Shown in pieces: positions 51,701-58,512 of a DNA stretch of 64,000 nt. The stretch is from Odiellus spinosus. Lineage: Eukaryota; Arthropoda; Arachnida; Opiliones; Phalangiidae. Within the stretch, counting starts at the first letter, position 1. Each line of letters begins with the position of its first letter. The notes under the pieces were generated by a model. That model did not search any database and was not told where the DNA came from. It worked only from the letters and a program-made list of their open reading frames with translations. A program made the position numbers and the translations under genes. The DNA lies in NCBI GenBank assembly GCA_963920705.1, contig OY987232.1, forward strand, positions 16,430,942 to 16,494,941, in the 5' to 3' direction.

Positions 51701-52328
51701 AAAATGGTCACCCTGCGTTATTTTTTTGAACGCAAGTATGATTTGTTTCATTAGCTATAAATTTAACAAAGCTTTGAGCTTGAGGTGGCATTGCATGGAG
51801 ATAATTCTGTTTTAACGGCAAACGGTGTAGGAAAAAGGAAGGAACTATCCATAGTAGCCACGACCGAGGTTTTGTTATAGCAAAAGTATATCAGTTTATT
51901 ACATAAAAGTAAACGCCCATCACTTAAAAATAGACATGAAAGTCATCACCCCTGTCTGGCTCAAGTGATTTGGACTGTTCCTCGATATTTTCGGTCGGGA
52001 GAGAGGGACGGAATTTAGGCGGGCCGTGCTTGACTATACTGTCTTACCTCCCAACTAAGTAATTTCTTCAAAGAGTGTCGCTTCCTCCGTTCACTGTCTC
52101 GAATCAGAATCTGCCTGTATATTTACCCGGACCTTTGCTGATATAATTAAGCTACAGGGCGTTGTTTACTTTTAAGGAATAAAGTGATAAACTTCTGCTA
52201 CTACATTGTCCTAGATTTTGTAAAACAAAATAGATTAAAACAATGGTTCTCACCCGGTCTTCGGTGGGAAATGTTCTGAGAAAAGTTGGGTACAATTCCT
52301 TATTGGAAACTTTGGAATCGGCACATTT
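32750..52328 (-). CDS. Gyc76C: Receptor guanylyl cyclase, Gyc76C-like (21 exons, 5' end missing)
   Basis: Membrane receptor that converts GTP to cGMP when a ligand binds outside the cell. Exons read from high to low coordinate: 52328-52254, 50865-50622, 46796-46650, 46580-46366, 45697-45556, 45171-44996, 43430-43331, 43236-43158, 42378-42276, 42042-41881, 41018-40914, 40267-40196, 40110-39945, 37754-37605, 36633-36453, 36209-36069, 36009-35886, 35355-35112, 34951-34853, 34251-34160, 33724-32750 (TGA). All introns are GT-AG and all phases agree. The exons sum to 3792 nt, or 1263 residues plus stop. The domain order (ANF-receptor, TM, kinase homology, linker, cyclase) identifies the family. The long tail with a C-terminal PDZ-ligand-like motif favours Gyc76C over the other insect receptor cyclases; that assignment is inference. 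The first exons, with the signal peptide and roughly 150-200 residues, are not visible in the remaining 11.7 kb upstream. Confidence 0.95.
34160..36009 (-). CDS. Gyc76C: Cyclase exons 17-20: guanylyl cyclase catalytic domain
   Basis: Contains both metal-binding aspartates (YFSDIVGFT and TIGDAYMVV). The guanine-specifying Glu in [10 protein letters not shown] and Cys in [10 protein letters not shown] are present, as are the catalytic Asn and Arg in NTASRMES. All residues expected of an active, GTP-specific homodimeric cyclase are there. The domain closes with [19 protein letters not shown] and EARGLIKLK. The intron between the last two of these exons contains the 23-bp minisatellite and three GGTACC-centred palindromes. 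Confidence 0.95.
34347..34448. repeat. Three GGTACC-centred palindromes in a cyclase intron
   Basis: Three units about 38 bp apart carry AAGGGGTACCCC, one within TTTACAAGGGGTACCCCTTG. The same palindrome, slightly decayed, sits at the left edge of the large satellite (near 581-612 and 633-662). The TTTACAGGGGGTGTA core of the satellite's minus strand resembles half of it. Confidence 0.75.
34490..34762. repeat. 23-bp minisatellite (about 12 copies)
   Basis: Near-perfect head-to-tail copies with core GTTGAGCCGGCTAAACC. It lies in the cyclase intron between exons 34853-34951 and 34160-34251, and the array ends about 90 bp from the donor of the upstream exon. Confidence 0.95.
35451..35767 (-). 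mobile_element. MITE family E, copy 1
   Basis: Non-autonomous element of about 337 bp when complete, with terminal repeats starting CAGAAGCCGATGAAACCC, here in reverse orientation and slightly shortened. Exact 7-bp target duplication GTACAGG at 35444-35450 and 35768-35774. First terminal base mutated to A. Lies in an intron of the cyclase domain. Confidence 0.9.
36069..36209 (-). CDS. Gyc76C: Cyclase exon 16: dimerisation/linker helix
   Basis: Encodes [20 protein letters not shown] followed by [20 protein letters not shown] and LPK. This is the heptad-patterned signalling helix that joins the kinase-homology and cyclase domains and sets dimer geometry in receptor guanylyl cyclases. Confidence 0.94.
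36453..42378 (-). CDS. Gyc76C: Cyclase exons 9-15: kinase-homology (pseudokinase) domain
   Basis: Begins with [20 protein letters not shown], the conserved start of the regulatory kinase-homology domain. The VAVK lysine motif is present in exon 42042-41881. The catalytic loop reads HGNLKSSNC, so the Asp of a true kinase HRD motif is missing, while the DFG motif is kept (VADFGL). The distal lobe has [20 protein letters not shown] and [12 protein letters not shown]. In this family the domain binds ATP and relays the receptor signal rather than phosphorylating. Exon 41018-40914 ends in GKGCLQ where relatives have a GSLQ-type sequence. Confidence 0.94.
36719..37269 (+). mobile_element. 551-bp inverted-repeat-ended element (AGAGCTCGGAAT family), copy 1
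   Basis: Begins AGAGCTCGGAAT and ends with its complement ATTCCGAGCTCT. Interior A/T-rich with GGATAA/TTATCC motifs. A second copy in the opposite orientation lies at 48554-49068 in another intron of the same gene, and a decayed third at 48208-48448. No clear target duplication. Confidence 0.75.
37774..38137 (-). mobile_element. MITE family B, copy 1
   Basis: Termini of the family read CAAAAGT and continue as long inverted repeats containing CATAAAAGTAAACAACGCCC and CTATCAGCAAAGGTCC. Copy 1 starts only 19 bp upstream of the acceptor of exon 37754-37605, so its end now supplies the branch-point region of that intron. Confidence 0.8.
38329..38609. mobile_element. MITE family F
   Basis: 281-bp foldback element with terminal repeats of about 35 bp starting CAAGGAGGATCAGAGAAGGA. 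Exact 7-bp target duplication ATTATAT (38322-38328 and 38610-38616). Located in the cyclase intron 37755-39944. Confidence 0.88.
39151..39486 (+). mobile_element. MITE family E, copy 2
   Basis: Complete 336-bp copy. The flanking duplication reads as 8 bp (TTTCGTAT, 39143-39150 and 39487-39494), one base longer than the 7 bp of most relatives. In the same cyclase intron as family F. Confidence 0.9.
40330..40906. repeat. 29-bp minisatellite (about 19 copies) beside a splice donor
   Basis: Core GGACAGCTCCCTAAGTTC, with variant blocks TTCCTAACGG, TTCCTAATGG, TTCTAACAG and CTCCTAACAG in runs. The array fills the intron 40268-40913 and reaches to within about 10 bp of the donor of exon 41018-40914. 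Confidence 0.95.
42425..43124 (+). mobile_element. MITE family B, copy 2 (with family E copy 3 nested inside)
   Basis: Exact 7-bp target duplication ATAATAC at 42418-42424 and 43125-43131. The outer element is about 364 bp once the nested E copy (42481-42816) is discounted. Lies in the intron just upstream of the exon that follows the membrane helix. Confidence 0.9.
42481..42816 (+). mobile_element. MITE family E, copy 3 (nested in B)
   Basis: 336 bp, termini CAGAAGTAGATG and its complement (TAG in place of CCG on both ends, so the two ends have been co-converted or this is a subfamily). Flanks ATACAAT/ATACTAT match 6 of 7. Confidence 0.88.
43158..43430 (-). CDS. Gyc76C: Cyclase exons 7-8: juxtamembrane region and transmembrane helix
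   Basis: Exon 43430-43331 encodes [20 protein letters not shown], the PPCGF-type cysteine-bearing juxtamembrane motif of receptor guanylyl cyclases. Exon 43236-43158 encodes a hydrophobic run ([19 protein letters not shown]), the only membrane helix visible, placing the ligand-binding part outside and the catalytic part in the cytosol. Confidence 0.93.
43466..44877. repeat. 29-bp minisatellite (about 48 copies)
   Basis: Core GGTCCTACAGTAATTGCC. Variants are zoned: CGCCAAAGG (43.5-44.2 kb), CGCCATAGG (44.2-44.35), CTCCATAGG (44.37-44.6), then a mixed zone in which ACAGTAAT becomes ACGGTAAT. Fills most of the cyclase intron 43431-44995. Confidence 0.96.
44996..52328 (-). CDS. Gyc76C: Cyclase exons 1-6 of those visible: extracellular ANF-receptor-type domain
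   Basis: The first visible exon begins [20 protein letters not shown], the segment after the first lobe strand of ANF-receptor domains. It is followed by [20 protein letters not shown]. Later exons carry [52 protein letters not shown] and [18 protein letters not shown], all in the order known for natriuretic-peptide-type receptors. Two CC pairs ([14 protein letters not shown]) stand out. N-glycosylation sequons are seen at NFT, NGT and NDT. The introns hold MITEs, one complete opposite-strand gene (47854-49313) and a 1.4-kb minisatellite. Confidence 0.93.
45208..45494. mobile_element. MITE family G
   Basis: 287-bp foldback element with termini CAACGCCTCCTATATTTTAT and the complement of CAGCGCCTCC. 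Flanks TTACAAG (45201-45207) and TTTCAAG (45495-45501) match at 6 of 7 bases. It lies in the intron between cyclase exons 45697-45556 and 45171-44996. Confidence 0.75.
45743..46339 (+). mobile_element. MITE family B, copy 3 (with family E copy 4 nested)
   Basis: Exact 7-bp target duplication ATAATAT at 45736-45742 and 46340-46346. The nested E element splits the right terminal repeat. The outer element ends 27 bp downstream of a cyclase splice donor (exon 46580-46366, gene orientation). Confidence 0.88.
45947..46284 (+). mobile_element. MITE family E, copy 4 (nested in B)
   Basis: 338 bp, complete termini. Inserted into the CTGATAGTATT stretch of the family B terminal repeat; only ATAG is duplicated. 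Confidence 0.88.
46884..47200. mobile_element. MITE family D
   Basis: 317-bp element with about 31-bp terminal repeats starting CAGAAATAGATGAACCGAAA. Exact 7-bp target duplication GTGGTGT (46877-46883 and 47201-47207). Lies in the large cyclase intron 46797-50621. Confidence 0.9.
47284..47566. mobile_element. Possible hAT-like fragment (AATTCCCTGACTTTT repeats)
   Basis: Starts CAGGGTTGCCACAG, a hAT-like terminus, and repeats AAATTCCCTGACTTTT/TTTTTCCCTGACCTTTTC several times, a pattern seen in non-autonomous hAT elements of many animals. The right terminus was not found, so it may be truncated. Confidence 0.4.
47799..47805 (+). promoter_or_regulatory. TATA box of the nested secreted-peptide gene
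   Basis: TATAAAA 49 bp before the ATG. An arthropod-type initiator TCAGTT follows at 47839-47844; its distance from the TATA box (about 42 bp) is somewhat long, so transcription may start nearer 47830. Confidence 0.6.
47854..49313 (+). CDS. Small secreted six-cysteine peptide, two exons, nested in the cyclase intron
   Basis: Exon 1 (47854-47920) encodes 22 residues plus one base and is a signal peptide: short charged start, then [12 protein letters not shown], ending EA. Donor GTAAGT. Exon 2 runs from 49123 (after TATTTGTAG) to the TAA at 49311-49313. The joined product is 85 residues, about 63 after signal removal. Its six cysteines are spaced C-x5-C-x5-C-x16-C-x6-C-x-C, beginning [16 protein letters not shown] and ending [11 protein letters not shown]. 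The final C-x6-C-x-C resembles insect defensins, but the C-x5-C spacing does not fit a CS-alpha-beta fold, where C-x3-C is expected. An EB-like or other disulfide-rich module is possible. TATA box and AATAAA flank it. Function unknown; an extracellular role is inferred. The gene sits entirely inside cyclase intron 46797-50621 on the opposite strand. Confidence 0.85.
47945..48167 (+). mobile_element. MITE family E, copy 5 (internally deleted)
   Basis: 223 bp; both termini intact but about 110 bp of the interior is missing. It lies in the single intron of the secreted-peptide gene, 24 bp after its donor. A remnant of family B (CACTATCAGCAAAGG) follows directly at 48168-48207. Confidence 0.88.
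48208..48448 (-). mobile_element. AGAGCTCGGAAT-family element, decayed copy 3
   Basis: Contains the family's GGATAAGTTGACATTTTC and ATTCCGAGCTCT end, but is shortened, with an internal tandem duplication of TTGGATAAGTTGACATTTTC. Confidence 0.6.
48554..49068 (-). mobile_element. AGAGCTCGGAAT-family element, copy 2 (inverted relative to copy 1)
   Basis: Matches 36719-37269 as its reverse complement along nearly the whole length, including ACCCGAAGATAAGCGTTTGG and GGATAAAAACGGATATGG. The left end is truncated. It ends 55 bp before exon 2 of the secreted-peptide gene. Confidence 0.75.
49338..49343 (+). terminator. Poly(A) signal of the secreted-peptide gene
   Basis: AATAAA 24 bp after the stop codon. 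Confidence 0.7.
49466..49783 (+). mobile_element. MITE family C, copy 1
   Basis: 318-bp foldback element starting CAAGAATCCATTCAGGTTCC and ending with the complement. Left flank GTTTAAA (49459-49465); the matching right flank GTTTAAA is at 50575-50581, displaced because a family E element later inserted directly beside it. Confidence 0.88.
49791..50574 (+). mobile_element. MITE family E, copy 6 (carrying a nested element)
   Basis: Termini as in the other E copies. The interior is split by another transposon at 49921-50373. Flanks GTTTAAT/GTTTAAA differ at one base. With family C copy 1 on its left, this is a three-step nest. Confidence 0.9.
49921..50373. mobile_element. hAT-like non-autonomous element nested in MITE E copy 6
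   Basis: 453 bp with perfect 12-bp termini CAGGGCTCCCAG...CTGGGAGCCCTG. AAATTC is repeated on both sides (hAT elements duplicate 8 bp; two bases appear lost). The interior holds many TATAGGTATTATAGGT repeats, mostly at the ends. Confidence 0.8.
50936..51273 (-). mobile_element. MITE family E, copy 7
   Basis: 338 bp; first base mutated (TAGAAGCC). Lies in cyclase intron 50866-52253. No clear target duplication (ATATTAG-like similarity only). Confidence 0.85.
51310..51715. mobile_element. hAT-like element with ATATAGGA repeats
   Basis: 406 bp between CAAGGTGACCA and TGGTCACCCTG, with dense ATATAGGA/AAATAGGA motifs near both ends. Structurally similar to the nested 49921-50373 element (TATAGG-rich subterminal repeats), although its termini differ. 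No target duplication found. Confidence 0.6.
51881..52197 (+). mobile_element. MITE family B, copy 4
   Basis: Termini CAAAAGTATATCA and the complement-like ACTTCTG. Interior contains AGTCATCACCCCTGTCTGG as in other B copies, with the left arm shortened. It ends 56 bp before cyclase exon 52254-52328. Confidence 0.8.
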
Positions 52329-52398
52329 CTGGAAATAAAATTAAAGAATTTAAAATATATTACAAGACTAATAAGAAAAGAGCTACTACGGATAAGTG

Positions 52399-52735
52399 CA
52401 GAAGCCGATGAAACCCTCCTTTGAAGTATACTACTCTAATGTTCAATATAGCGCTCCTCTCTGTATGGGTAAAATTCACAATTTTACGAGATTGGAGGGG
52501 TCCTACTTCATACCCCCTGTCTATGGAAAATTCTAAATTCTCTCTCTCCACAAACGACGACGTTTTTATGACGAACTCCAAGGCTGCTAGAGATATTCGC
52601 TCGACGAACTCCCGCCCCGAAAATATCTACCGTTAGGAGGCGTACGAATCGCGCTTTTTGAAACTAACCCATACAGAGAGTGGTAGACAAGACCAGGGAG
52701 TAATAGACTTCAAAGGAGGGTTTCATCGGCTTCTG
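52399..52735 (+). mobile_element. MITE family E, copy 8
   Basis: 337 bp, exact 7-bp target duplication ATAAGTG (52392-52398 and 52736-52742). Starts 70 bp upstream of the first visible cyclase exon. Confidence 0.92.
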
Positions 52736-52742
52736 ATAAGTG

Positions 52743-53720
52743 TTAAATTGATTTCTACTAGTAATATTTTTACTTCAAGACAAGGCCTATTTTCCGGGTA
52801 AGTTTTAAATATATTTCTAGTTTAATATTTGTTCGTAATTTTTTTTACTGGTGGATAATGGCTATTTAAATTATAAAGAAATCTATAAAAAATTAGGCTT
52901 AATTCTCCCTTTCTTCTAAAACAACTTTCCATCGACGCAAAATCAAGATAAATTAAAAACTAATATTTGAAGACCGTCTGTATATTTTGGGTAAACATCG
53001 ACGATGGCGGAAAATTTGGTTTACTTTGCCCTAACACTATTTCCATTTTGCATCTCAAAATAGTCAACACAATCACGGTATTATAGTCACCAGGCCCTGG
53101 TAGTAGCTTAACAAAGTACCGAAAATATAAAGGTCAAACTTTATTGAATTGAGGATAAGGAAACCAATTATTTAACCGGAAATTACAATTTAATATACAG
53201 AAAGTAAAGCTTAATACTATCAGTAAAGGCACAGGTAAATCATGCTTCAAGTCTACAACCGGGCATATAACGAATGAACTGAAGGTCTGAGAGTTGTGTC
53301 GTCACAACTTTCGCGCGGGGAGAGAGGAAAAATCTCAAAATTGTAAAACGGCCGAGAAACAGAAGTCGAAATTGCCCTCTCTAGCGGTTAAGGTAGGAAC
53401 TAAGTAGGCGGTGCTAATTATTTTGCCTTCGTTGAAGTTCGTTCGCGACTTCGCGCGTCGTTTGTAGAATCGTTAAGGGGGGGTAGGAAATGTAACTAAG
53501 AAACTCGGCTTTCCCCTCTCTCTCGCGAAACGAAAGAGGCCCTCGCCGGTGCGTCGCGAGTTCAAGTTTGATTTACTCTACCAGCAATACTGGGCCATAC
53601 CGCTCTTCTGTAGAAATTTGGAATACTTAGGGTGGAATCATTGACTGAGGAAATCGGACCTTCATCATTGTAACCCGTAGTATGTCGTCTTGTAGACTTG
53701 GGGATGATTTACTTGTGGTA
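52743..53720. other. Non-coding stretch with repeat remnants
   Basis: No exon of the cyclase or any other gene was recognised on either strand. A family B remnant (ACTATCAGTAAAGG) lies near 53217. The next stretch, 53231-53343, recurs inverted and diverged at 59574-59667 (shared AGGTAAATCATGCTTCAAG and GGGGAGAGAGGAAA), so it belongs to another dispersed repeat. Confidence 0.5.
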
Positions 53721-53723
53721 AAG

Positions 53724-53863
53724 GTCATATCACATTACTTAAAAATAGACAAAAAAGTCATCACCCCTGTCTGGCTCGAGTGATTTGGACTCTTCCTCGA
53801 TATTTTGAGTCGGGAGAGAGTGTTGGAATTTAGGCGGGACGCGCTTGGATATATTGGCTTCTA
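53724..53863 (+). mobile_element. MITE family B fragment
   Basis: Only the central part of family B is present (AAAAATAGACAAAAAAGTCA through AATTTAGGCGGG); both terminal repeats are missing. Confidence 0.7.
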
Positions 53864-54859
53864 GTTTACTAGTGGACTGTGGATTAGGGCTATTTAAACC
53901 ATAAGGAATCGATAAACTCTTGTTGTTAGGTTGCATTCTCCCTTTAACCAATCAGAAATCAAGTAGAAAAGTCCGACGCTATATTTGGGTTCAAGTTGGT
54001 TGAAATTTTCTTTCCTACCCAGTTCGATTCACGACGTTCGGGTGTGAGCCAGAAGATTAAACCCCGAGACAATGGAACATTGCAATACATATTGAAACCC
54101 TAGCTACTCTAGAATGTGGATTCGTGGAGAGGAGATATAGATTAGTTTTGAAACGAGAGAGACGAGCATCTCTAGCTTTGATCGTAATGTTATTTTAGAG
54201 TGAATATTAGCTATGAAGTTTTGCACACAATTCAGAATCCCAATCGATTTAAAGGACGAATGATCGAGCGACTAAAGCGGATAATCTTAGCGCAGACATG
54301 ACGTACTATAAGACACTTAAGCCGCGTTCAAATCAAATTTTAAAAGACCACCGTTTTCGAGATATTTCTCTTCCCATACCCTCTATGACGTCGACAAACC
54401 GCGGGTTAATTAAAGCGCCACCTATGAGTCGGGTGGGATAATTCGTGCCTTTGACAGCACCTCCCACCTAGAGACTGGAGGTCACGTGAATGGATGACGC
54501 GTGCGTATTTGGTTTATAAAAACGTTAAGCCGAAATAGATAAAATATCACGTGTTTTTCTCATATGAAATATCTTAAGCTTGAAAAACATGTATTTGTGG
54601 TCGATTACCCATTTTCTCTGACATCAGTATAGACGTGTGAACGAGGATTATATTTCTTAAGCATCCTAACCCTATTCCCCTAAGCAGAGATAGGAAGACC
54701 CTTATGATACTTTCCCACTAGTCTAAACTAAAGATTAACGAAAGGATAGAGCAAAGGAAAGAATATTGGAACTTTCAATAGAACAGAGGCAAGTTATCCA
54801 ATAAAGCAAATTTGAATGCACCATTTTGTGGCAAGCAGTTCAGGCAATATAAGTATTGT
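53864..54859. other. Non-coding stretch, nothing recognised
   Basis: No splice-consistent coding segment, RNA gene or repeat structure was seen on either strand. Confidence 0.4.
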
Positions 54860-55195
54860 CAGAAGCCGATGAAACCCTCCTTTGAAGTCTATTACTCCCG
54901 GGTCTTGTCTACCCCTCTCTGTATGGGTTATTCTCAAAAGGCGCGATTCGTACGCCTCCTAACGGTAGATGTTTTCGGAGGGGGAGTTCGTCGAGCGAAT
55001 ATCTCTAGCAGCCTTGGAGTTCGTCCAAAAACGTCGTCGTTTGTGGAGAGAGAGAATTTCCAATTTTCCGTAGACAGGGGGTATGAAGTAGGACCCCTCC
55101 GATCTCGTAAAATTGGGAATTTTACCCATACATAGAGGAGCGCTATATGAAACATTGGAGTAGTAGACTTCAAAGGAGGGTTTCATCGGCTTCTG
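54860..55195 (-). mobile_element. MITE family E, copy 9
   Basis: 336 bp; flanks GTATTGT/GTATTAT match 6 of 7 bases. Confidence 0.9.
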
Positions 55196-55196
55196 G

Positions 55197-55423
55197 TATT
55201 ATATATTCTATAAAATTAAACAACGCCCCGTAACTTGACGCTATCAGCAAAGGACCAGTTTTACGCCATAGTCCATCACTTAAAAATAGACAAAAAGTCA
55301 TCACCCCTGTCTGGCTCGAGAGATTTGGACTCTTCCTCAATATTGATAGTCGGGAGAGAGCTAGGGACGGAATATTGTCTCCCCCCCCCCCAACTCTGGA
55401 ACTTCTCCAAAGAATGGCGCTAC
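55197..55423 (+). mobile_element. MITE family B fragment beside family C copy 2
   Basis: Left arm and centre of family B (AAACAACGCCCCGTAACTTG, GTCATCACCCCTGTCTGG), losing similarity at the point where the family C element sits. Contains an 11-C run at 55380-55390. Confidence 0.7.
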
Positions 55424-55740
55424 CAAGAATCCATTCAGGTTCCATAAGAATATGGGAGCATAGCTTTAGCCTCTGGTACCATCCTCCCAAACTTTGTAAC
55501 AAAAGTTCGTCCGCAATTTTCGCAACATTTGTACGCTTAGATCTTTTTTCGGTCGGCTCCATTTTTATTACCCAAAATATTATGTCAAGGTCGTTAGTGG
55601 CGCGGGTTAATAATATAATGTCAGGAGCGATTCACTTGAAAAATCGATTCGAAGCGGACGAACTTTTGCTACAAAGTTTGGGAGGATGGTTATTGAATCG
55701 CGGCCCTCCCATATTCTTATGGAACTTGAATGAATTCTTG
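55424..55740 (-). mobile_element. MITE family C, copy 2
   Basis: 317 bp, inverted relative to copy 1. Exact 7-bp target duplication GCGCTAC (55417-55423 and 55741-55747). Confidence 0.92.
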
Positions 55741-55747
55741 GCGCTAC

Positions 55748-56375
55748 TAAATAACCCTTTACTACAGTCTTAATAGTTTGAAATAAACTAGAAATATTAT
55801 CCATCGATCTTTAAATATAAAATTGTGTTGAAGGTTAACTCAGCTCTGTTTTAAGCCAGCGAAAGAGATTTCCCGAGTTTATCGCGAGTTTCCCATTTCA
55901 TCCAAGGTTACGTTATCCAATTCAAAGCTTTTTTTTTTGTCACAATTTTGCAAAATAGCTAAAGTAGATGCGGAAGAATACGGCATAATAAATCACGTAG
56001 GGTAGTAGTTTAGGAAAAGTCGGCGAAAATGAGAGTTTAGGAGCAACAGGCTTTATTGATTTGCCAAGGGAAATGTAGATTCCTTTAGAGACATCAACAA
56101 TTCACGCTTCGCCCAAAATAAACTAGATACCTAAGTGCACAATTATCTTCTTTTTGGCAACAATATCTTCCGTTGACAGCAATTTATTTTCAAAAAGGTG
56201 TTTGTCAAAAAAACGCTGTCTTCACGTTTACCTTTTTTTTAAACTTACGCACTTGTAAACTCCACGTAAATCTAGAATTTACAACACTAAATTGCCGTGT
56301 TTTATTAGATTTCTTAAGCCAAATAGATATTTATATACCCTATTCCAATAAATATCTTAGAAAGCTGACTTGAAT
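55748..56375. other. Non-coding stretch, nothing recognised
   Basis: A/T-rich sequence without a supported gene. The first 30 bases (ACTAAATAACCCTTTACTAC) resemble 57848-57868, suggesting a dispersed repeat. Confidence 0.4.
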
Positions 56376-56958
56376 ACACGCGTACGATATTTCTCGGGCA
56401 AATTCGAGACGCGTACGATGTCTGTCGAGCAAACTTCGAGACGCGTACGACGTCGCTCGGGCAAACTTCGAGACGCGTACGACGTCGCTCGGGCAAACTT
56501 CGAGACGCGTACGACGTCGCTCGGGCAAACTTCGAGACGCGTACGACGTCGCTCGGGCAACCTTCGAGACGCGTACGACGTCGCTCGGGCAAACTTCGAG
56601 ACGCGTACGACGTCGCTCGGGCAAACTTCGAGACGCGTACGACGTCGCTCGGGCAAACTTCGAGACGCGTACGACGTCGCTCGGGCAAACTTCGAGACGC
56701 GTACGACGTCGCTCGGGCAAACTTCGAGACGCGTACGACGTCGCTCGGGCAAACTTCGAGACGCGTACGACGTCGCTCGGGCAAATTCGAGACGCGTACG
56801 ACGTCGCTCGGGCAAATTCGAGACGCGTACGACGTCGCTCGGGCAAATTCGAGACGCGTACTACGTCGCTCGGGCAAATTCGAGACGCGTACGACGTCGC
56901 TCGGGCAAATTCGAGACGCGTACGACGTCGCTCGGGCAAATTCGAGACGCGTACGACA
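56376..56958. repeat. CpG-rich 32/31-bp minisatellite (about 18 copies)
   Basis: Core CGACGTCGCTCGGGCAA followed by CTTCGAGACGCGTA. The first dozen units are 32 bp, the last six 31 bp (one base fewer in CAAATTCGAG). Each unit has about six CpGs, in sharp contrast to the A/T-rich surroundings. Several frames on both strands are open because the unit lacks stops; no start, splice site or domain supports a protein. Confidence 0.95.
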
Positions 56959-57111
56959 GATATTCTAATACCTAACTAAATCATAATGACATCAATTTTA
57001 CATAATCATACAAACTGTTGCATTATAATGTTTTTTACATTTGAGGAATTTTCGCGTTGATAGATGTCACCACGTTCGCTGCCTACGTCTTTATGTAAAG
57101 ATTAAAGTAGA

Positions 57112-57134
57112 AGAGAAGAGAGAGAGAGAGCGAG
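57112..57134. repeat. GA microsatellite
   Basis: AGAGAAGAGAGAGAGAGAGC, about ten GA dinucleotides. Confidence 0.8.
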
Positions 57135-57669
57135 GGTGAAATTTATGAACTCGCGTGGTTATCTAGGTGTCGAGTATATATATATTCTCTCGCAACTATA
57201 ATAAACGAACGAGCTAGCTTTTTTAAAAACACGAAATGGAACGATAACGAATCGATGGTTACCATAAAGCGACTACGGGGAACAGAGGTCAATCGACAAG
57301 GAATATTAACCCGTCGTGCAATCTTATCTTTCATAGCGAGTTAATACATATATCAATCGTTATATTATTTGTAAACGATTTTTAACAACTAGAAATTTTC
57401 GTCACCCAGATTCATTTCCAACTTTCCAAGAGATATTTGGAAAGTTCTAGTTACAGGAACTTGCGTTCGAAGGGGGGATTCATGTTTTCATGATGTCAAA
57501 TCTTTTTTGATTCCATTTTTTTTCGGCAATTCACAAGGTATACACTCTGTGGGACTAGAAATCTTTCGGTAAATTTTGTGAAAGATATGGGAATGCTGAA
57601 AAATTTCATTTTGTATAGTTAAGAATAATAAATCTATATTATAACGGTGTTTTACGCGTAAACTCTAAG

Positions 57670-57873
57670 ATGTCGCCACAATACGAGACCCGTCTGGCCT
57701 ACAGCTTGCCCACCCGCTTCCGCGAGAGGCGGGATACTGTGGAAAGACTTGAGTTCAGAAGACTGGGAAATAAAACAATCCTTACCCCCAGAAAAACTAA
57801 CACACATATTATGAAAATCAGCGCCATCTCTTGTTTTTTCATCGTACTAAATAACACTTTACTACCGCCTTAA
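57670..57873 (+). other. Short open frame of uncertain status (67 codons)
   Basis: Begins with an ATG, and the first 35 codons are less A/T-rich than the surroundings (MSPQYETRLAYSLPTRFRER), but the rest is low quality and ends in a stretch that matches a dispersed repeat. No domain, signal peptide or splice partner was recognised. It could be a relic of a transposon or a 5' exon; most likely it is not a gene. Confidence 0.15.
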
Positions 57874-58167
57874 ACGTTGCCACAGCGAATTTAAGGATTG
57901 TTTAGTGGTTTTTTATGGTCTGGGTCATTCATACCAAAATTATGGGCGATCTTCTATAAAGAAAACCTATTTCTTTTAAATATATTTAGTTTAGCAGCCA
58001 ATGGTTCCTTTAACTTGTATTGAGGATAGCCGCATACACACTGAACCCCAATGTCGAAAGATTGATTTCGTCTACCCCAAGATGTCACTTGATTTTGACC
58101 GATATTCTTCTTCGTACAAAGATACAGGGTGTTTTTTGTTTTCAGTACGTCTGGCAATTAATAATCT

Positions 58168-58505
58168 CAGAAGCCGATGAAACCCTCCTTTGAAGTCTAT
58201 TACTCCCTGGTCTTGTCTACCCCTCTCTGTATGGGTTAGTTTCAAAAAGCGCGATTCGTACGCCTCCTAACGGTAGATATTGTCGGAGCGGGAGTTCGTC
58301 GAGCGAATATCTCTAGCAGCCTTGGAGTTCGTCAAAAAAACGTCGTCGTTTGTGGAGAGAGAGAATTTCCAATTTTCCGTAGACAGGGGGGTATGAAGTA
58401 GGACCCCTCCGATCTCGTAAAATTGGGAATTTTACCCATACAGAGAGGAGCGCTATATGGAACATTAGAGAAGTAGACTTCAAAGGAGGGTTTCATCTAC
58501 TTCTG
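58168..58505 (-). mobile_element. MITE family E, copy 10
   Basis: 338 bp, exact 7-bp target duplication ATAATCT (58161-58167 and 58506-58512). The right terminus has the TAG subfamily base change (CTACTTCTG) while the left has the common GCC form. Confidence 0.92.
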
Positions 58506-58512
58506 ATAATCT

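Noticed and set aside
56314-56975. Arginine-rich proteins of 152-201 codons on both strands
   Set aside because: They are produced by the 32-bp CpG-rich minisatellite, which is open in several frames on both strands.
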